From Bacteroidota bacterium (lineage in GTDB: Bacteria > Bacteroidota > Bacteroidia > Chitinophagales > Chitinophagaceae), in the NCBI GenBank assembly GCA_023386395.1, contig JAEWJV010000088.1, positions 1 to 8,819 on the forward strand: 8,819 bases of DNA, in the 5' to 3' direction. Within the stretch, counting starts at the first letter, position 1, and each line of letters starts with the position of its first letter. The translations under genes and the position numbers were made by a program. The notes beneath the pieces are model-generated. The model worked only from the letters and a program-made list of their open reading frames with translations. It was not told where the DNA came from and did no database searches. Positions 5,894-8,819 of this stretch are shown here, one piece after another.

Positions 5894-6814
5894 TTAAAAA
5901 AATTCAGGTAAAATACTTTTTACTTTTTTGGCAACATGTTTTACTTCGCTTTCTGCAATCCATTTAAAAGGCCTGAGTAATCTTGTTCCGATAGCAGACC
6001 AGCCACCGGCTGCTGCCAATAATTTATCCAACGCCGGATTTGAATAGCCTGCTTCTTTAAAAGGCATAATACATTCATCAAAAAACTGAAGAATTCTTTT
6101 CTCAATTTCCAGTGCCGCTTCAATATTTGTTTGCATTAGTTGCCACCACCATTGCGCACCTTCCGGACTTAAGCAGGCAACGTTTGAATAAGCGCCTGAT
6201 GCAATTTTTCTGTCATATCCACTTGCTAAAAAATGCCCTGCAACAAACACCGATAATTTATCAATACTCCATTGCATATTGTGATACCAATTCTCATCAC
6301 CACCCGCTACTTTAATTCCAATCAGCTGCGAAATTGCTTCACTTAATACTTGTAATTCTTTTGGCGACAAAACCTTTTTTGCATGTGGCGGGTTGTATAA
6401 TATCAATGGAACTCCATTTGCATAATCCACCATTTCTTTGATAAAATCAATTTGCTCCAGTTGTGTTGTCGTCACCCAATCCGGCAATATAATTTGAAAA
6501 GCATCCGGGTTTAATGCAGCTGACCTTTTTAATCTTTCAAAAGAAATAATGGGTGACGGATGACTTGCTCCAATCTGAAAAGCCATGTTTGCCTGATGAC
6601 ATTTTTCTGCCAGCAATTCATTGATCCTATTAAATTCTTCTTCAGTCTGATTATGAAATTCGCCGGCTGTACCATTAGAATAAATCCCATCTACTTTAGC
6701 TTCAATAAGGCAGTCAATTTCCTCAGCCAGCCTTACATAATCAATGGAGTTATCTTTATTGATGGGCAATAACAAAGTGCCCCAGTTGCCTTTTAAAGTA
6801 GTGGCTGTAAGCAA
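5894..6814 (-). CDS. DHDPS/N-acetylneuraminate lyase-family aldolase, second copy (TTG start)
   Basis: 306 residues, normal length. Tyr140 in LILYNPPHAKK and Lys168 in LIGIKVAGGDEN are the catalytic tyrosine and Schiff-base lysine; NGTAGE (47-52) is the substrate carboxylate loop in near-classical form. GYDR (199-202) lies where E. coli NanA has G-Y-D-E, so the aspartate is kept and the glutamate replaced by arginine, which suggests a different sugar tail. It is clearly unlike the lyase at 1491. The start is TTG at 6814: no in-frame ATG occurs between the upstream stop (6833-6835, same frame) and residue 77, and the N-terminus KGNWGTLLLPIN aligns with the first barrel strand. It begins 18 nt after the GH33 sialidase, a spacing that implies one transcript and coupled translation. 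Expected role: cleavage of a 2-keto-3-deoxy acid or sialic-acid-like compound to pyruvate plus an aldehyde. Confidence 0.9.
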   Translation of the reverse strand: MLTATTLKGNWGTLLLPINKDNSIDYVRLAEEIDCLIEAKVDGIYSNGTAGEFHNQTEEEFNRINELLAEKCHQANMAFQIGASHPSPIISFERLKRSAALNPDAFQIILPDWVTTTQLEQIDFIKEMVDYANGVPLILYNPPHAKKVLSPKELQVLSEAISQLIGIKVAGGDENWYHNMQWSIDKLSVFVAGHFLASGYDRKIASGAYSNVACLSPEGAQWWWQLMQTNIEAALEIEKRILQFFDECIMPFKEAGYSNPALDKLLAAAGGWSAIGTRLLRPFKWIAESEVKHVAKKVKSILPEFF

Positions 6815-6832
6815 AAGATGCTGATTATATTT

Positions 6833-7954
6833 TTATTGAAAACTGTCTAACGGAATTTCTTCAAATACAATTCCTTCATAAGGATTTTGAAGGCCTGCTT
6901 CATATAAACAGCCAAGGTCTCCGTTTGGCAATACCACGAGGTTTGAATAAGCCGAAGGACCCGCATAGAGTACTTTTTGTTTCGCCCACGTTTTGCCGTT
7001 ATCATAACTGAGTTTAATTGTCATGTTTACTCTTGCCGTTTGATTTGCCGGGTTGGAAAATGCAACAAGTGCCTGCCTGTTCGGGAAAATATAAGTAATC
7101 AAACTGGCCTGACAAACCGGTTCAATCAAAGCGGTATCGCTATGCTGATCGTACCATTTCTTACCACCGTTTTTACTCAAAGCAACCTGCCGCATCTTCT
7201 CGTTACCCGGATGCCGCATGTTCAGCATTAAATTTCCGTTAGGTAACTCTGCAACAGTAGATTCATTTACCTGTCCAAGGGGTGCCGGTTTGCCAAGCTT
7301 CCAGGTATTACCGCCATCATCGGAATAGATGGCATGCGATTGATTTTTTTTCTCACCATCTACATTATCACAGGCAACAATCAGTCTTCCTTTATATTTC
7401 CCTTTTCTTATTTGAATACCATTGCCGGGGCCGGTTGCATACCACCTCCAGTTATCTTTCTTTACATCCTTTGTTATTTCTTTCGCCGTTGACCATGTGA
7501 CACCATCATCGTCTGATGACAATACATACACCCTTCTGGTGTCTTTACTTGTTCCTTCAATAATTTGTTTTTCATGATCTGTTCCAAGGTTCCATGTTGT
7601 CAGTAAAATAATCCTTCCTGTTTTTTGATCAACAACAGGCGCAGGATTGCCGCAGGTGTTTTCAGCATCGTTCCAAACCGTTATTATGTCGCTCCAGGTT
7701 TTGCCTCCGTCCAGTGAACGTTTAACAACAAGATCAATATCACCCGCATCACCGCAATTATTTTTTCTTGCTTCAGCAAATGCAAGCACAGTGCCTTTTG
7801 TTGTGGTAATTATTGCAGGAATGCGAAAACATGCATAACCATTGTCCCCGCTTTTATACAAATGATTTAAATCCTGCGCATTTAATTGCACTGAACTAGC
7901 TATTGCCGATAAGATTAATATCCTGTAAATAACATGTTTTAATTGAGCTTGCAT
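6833..7954 (-). CDS. nanH: GH33 exo-alpha-sialidase, exported
   Basis: 373 residues, a single catalytic propeller without extra binding modules. Residues 1-27 form a signal peptide (RILILSAIASSVQLNAQ, cleavage near L-N-A-Q). The FRIP motif is at 43-46. Asp boxes lie at about 80-87 (SLDGGKTW), 147-154 (SDDDGVTW), 211-218 (SDDGGNTW), 260-267 (SKNGGKKW) and 316-323 (SYDNGKTW). The whole GH33 set can be placed: Arg44, Arg247 and Arg308 for the arginine triad, Asp69 as acid/base, Tyr336 as nucleophile and Glu231 as its partner, plus Glu352. The spacings Glu231-Arg247 and Tyr336-Glu352 (16 each) equal those in well-studied sialidases. It should release terminal sialic acids or related nonulosonates from glycans in the periplasm or outside. 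Second gene of the minus-strand cluster, 36 nt after the dioxygenase. Confidence 0.93.
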   Translation of the reverse strand: MQAQLKHVIYRILILSAIASSVQLNAQDLNHLYKSGDNGYACFRIPAIITTTKGTVLAFAEARKNNCGDAGDIDLVVKRSLDGGKTWSDIITVWNDAENTCGNPAPVVDQKTGRIILLTTWNLGTDHEKQIIEGTSKDTRRVYVLSSDDDGVTWSTAKEITKDVKKDNWRWYATGPGNGIQIRKGKYKGRLIVACDNVDGEKKNQSHAIYSDDGGNTWKLGKPAPLGQVNESTVAELPNGNLMLNMRHPGNEKMRQVALSKNGGKKWYDQHSDTALIEPVCQASLITYIFPNRQALVAFSNPANQTARVNMTIKLSYDNGKTWAKQKVLYAGPSAYSNLVVLPNGDLGCLYEAGLQNPYEGIVFEEIPLDSFQ

Positions 7955-7990
7955 ATTCGTTAAAATTTGTTAGTATTATTAAGTGAAGAG

Positions 7991-8773
7991 CTATAAATCA
8001 GCTTCAAAAACTTTTACTTCCTCAAACAGTGTATTACCTTTTACCAATCGCCCAAGACGTGGTTTACGGTCATTATACACTTCAACAGCATCTGCATCTG
8101 CATAACGCAGAAACAAAATTCTTCTGTCACGCTCTTCCGAATAATTACCATCTGATTTGTGCAACATCCAACAACTAAAGATCAATGCATCACCTGCTTT
8201 CATTTCCATGGGCACAGCAAGATCGTCATCCGCTTCAACAATAATCTCAGATTTTTTTTGCTTCTCCTCTTGTGTTTGGTTTACACGAACCTGCCCACCT
8301 TTATGGCTGCCGGGAATCAGCCATAAACAACCGTTTCCTCTGTCAGTATCATCCAATGCAGTTAATGTAGTTAATGCATTATAAGGTTCAAGTTCACCAT
8401 AACCATTATCCTGGTGCCAGCCAAAAGGTTTTGTGTTACCTTTCATTTTAAATGTTAACTGCGAGGTGGCACCTTTAATATTCGGGCCAATTAACTGGCT
8501 GGCAATTTCAACCAACGGGCCTTCAAAATAATAATCGCGGACCGTTTTTGCCCTATGATGAATATTTACCAATAAAGAATTCTGCAACCATGATTTGTTA
8601 GGATCAAAAGCCAGTTTTTCGGCGTCCCATGCAGTCATGCATTCTTTGCGCATTTGTTGAAGCCCTTGCTCTTTAAGTATATTTTTTATAATGAGATACC
8701 CCTGTTCATTGAACTGCTCCAGTTCTTCTATTGACAGTTGATTGTAATTAAAATATGCATGATGCGCTTTCAT
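7991..8773 (-). CDS. Phytanoyl-CoA dioxygenase (PhyH)-family Fe(II)/2-oxoglutarate oxygenase
   Basis: 260 residues, complete, ATG at 8773. The iron triad is His120-x-Asp122 in GWHQDNGYGE and His205 in MLHKSDGN; Arg217/Arg218 in DRRILFLRYADADAVEVYN is the usual 2-oxoglutarate anchor. CLWLIPGSHKGG (149-160) is a strong family block. The N-terminus (FNEQGYLIIKNIL, 21-33) is the standard PhyH opening. It has no signal peptide, so it acts in the cytoplasm. Bacterial relatives hydroxylate small molecules, and many sit beside sugar genes without known function. As first gene of the cluster with the sialidase, lyase and enolase-type enzyme, it may oxidise an unusual sugar acid, or remove an O- or N-alkyl group from it; this is inference only. 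Confidence 0.9.
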   Translation of the reverse strand: MKAHHAYFNYNQLSIEELEQFNEQGYLIIKNILKEQGLQQMRKECMTAWDAEKLAFDPNKSWLQNSLLVNIHHRAKTVRDYYFEGPLVEIASQLIGPNIKGATSQLTFKMKGNTKPFGWHQDNGYGELEPYNALTTLTALDDTDRGNGCLWLIPGSHKGGQVRVNQTQEEKQKKSEIIVEADDDLAVPMEMKAGDALIFSCWMLHKSDGNYSEERDRRILFLRYADADAVEVYNDRKPRLGRLVKGNTLFEEVKVFEADL

Positions 8774-8795
8774 AATCTTTATAACATATTTAAAA

Positions 8796-8817
8796 ACCCC
8801 TTTGTTAGTACCCCTTT
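8796..8817. repeat. Tandem 8-bp direct repeat upstream of the dioxygenase gene
   Basis: ACCCCTTT at 8796-8803 and 8810-8817 (AAAGGGGT twice on the minus strand), 14 bp apart, starting 23 nt upstream of the ATG at 8773. A paired repeat just before the first gene of a cluster could be a regulator site, but AraC half-sites usually lie about 20-21 bp apart. The window ends here. Confidence 0.35.
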
Positions 8818-8819
8818 TC

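Noticed and set aside
1..8819. CRISPR array, insertion sequence or transposase, SusC/SusD pair
   Set aside because: No regularly spaced repeats, no transposase-like frame and no outer-membrane receptor gene were seen.

Overview
The window looks like chromosomal DNA from a Bacteroidota bacterium, most likely Chitinophagaceae-like or a relative. This is inferred from AT-rich sequence, nearly absent Shine-Dalgarno sites, a match to the Bacteroidota promoter pattern (TTG-N19-TAnnTTTG), and the protein flavour: Asp-box beta-propeller sialidases, a cupin AraC regulator and a PhyH dioxygenase next to sugar-acid enzymes. No taxonomic search was possible.

Left part (1-2429): two genes diverge from a 585-bp intergenic region. 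To the left is the N-terminal 301 codons of a secreted sialidase-like beta-propeller (cut by the window edge). To the right is a complete DHDPS/N-acetylneuraminate lyase-family aldolase. Their leaders are copies of one another: about 85 nt in front of each start codon are homologous, in inverted orientation, and begin with a 22-bp perfect inverted repeat. The 416-bp segment between the repeats carries one recognisable outward promoter (towards the sialidase-like gene) and a large imperfect hairpin. This could be a shared control leader, an invertible promoter switch, or both.

Middle (2430-4610): a convergent AraC-family regulator (minus strand), then about 1.27 kb with no convincing gene. That stretch has the look of a decayed or junction region: a 17-bp-arm hairpin, a minus-strand terminator-like hairpin, a degenerate tRNA-Ser 3'-end-like sequence and a possible coding relic.

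Right part (4611-8773): four minus-strand genes in the order PhyH-family 2-oxoglutarate/Fe(II) dioxygenase, GH33 exo-sialidase with the whole expected catalytic set, a second DHDPS/NAL-family lyase with a TTG start, and a mandelate racemase-type enolase-superfamily enzyme. Gaps of 36 and 18 nt join the first three; a 149-nt gap with a small hairpin precedes the last.

Taken together, the window encodes release of a terminal acidic sugar outside the cytoplasm (two beta-propeller proteins) and inner metabolism by an oxygenase, an acid-sugar dehydratase/racemase-type enzyme and two pyruvate-type lyases, with an AraC sensor between. The standard sialic-acid genes (ManNAc epimerase or kinase, GlcNAc-6-P enzymes) are not in the window, so the substrate may not be ordinary Neu5Ac. 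That last point is inference.
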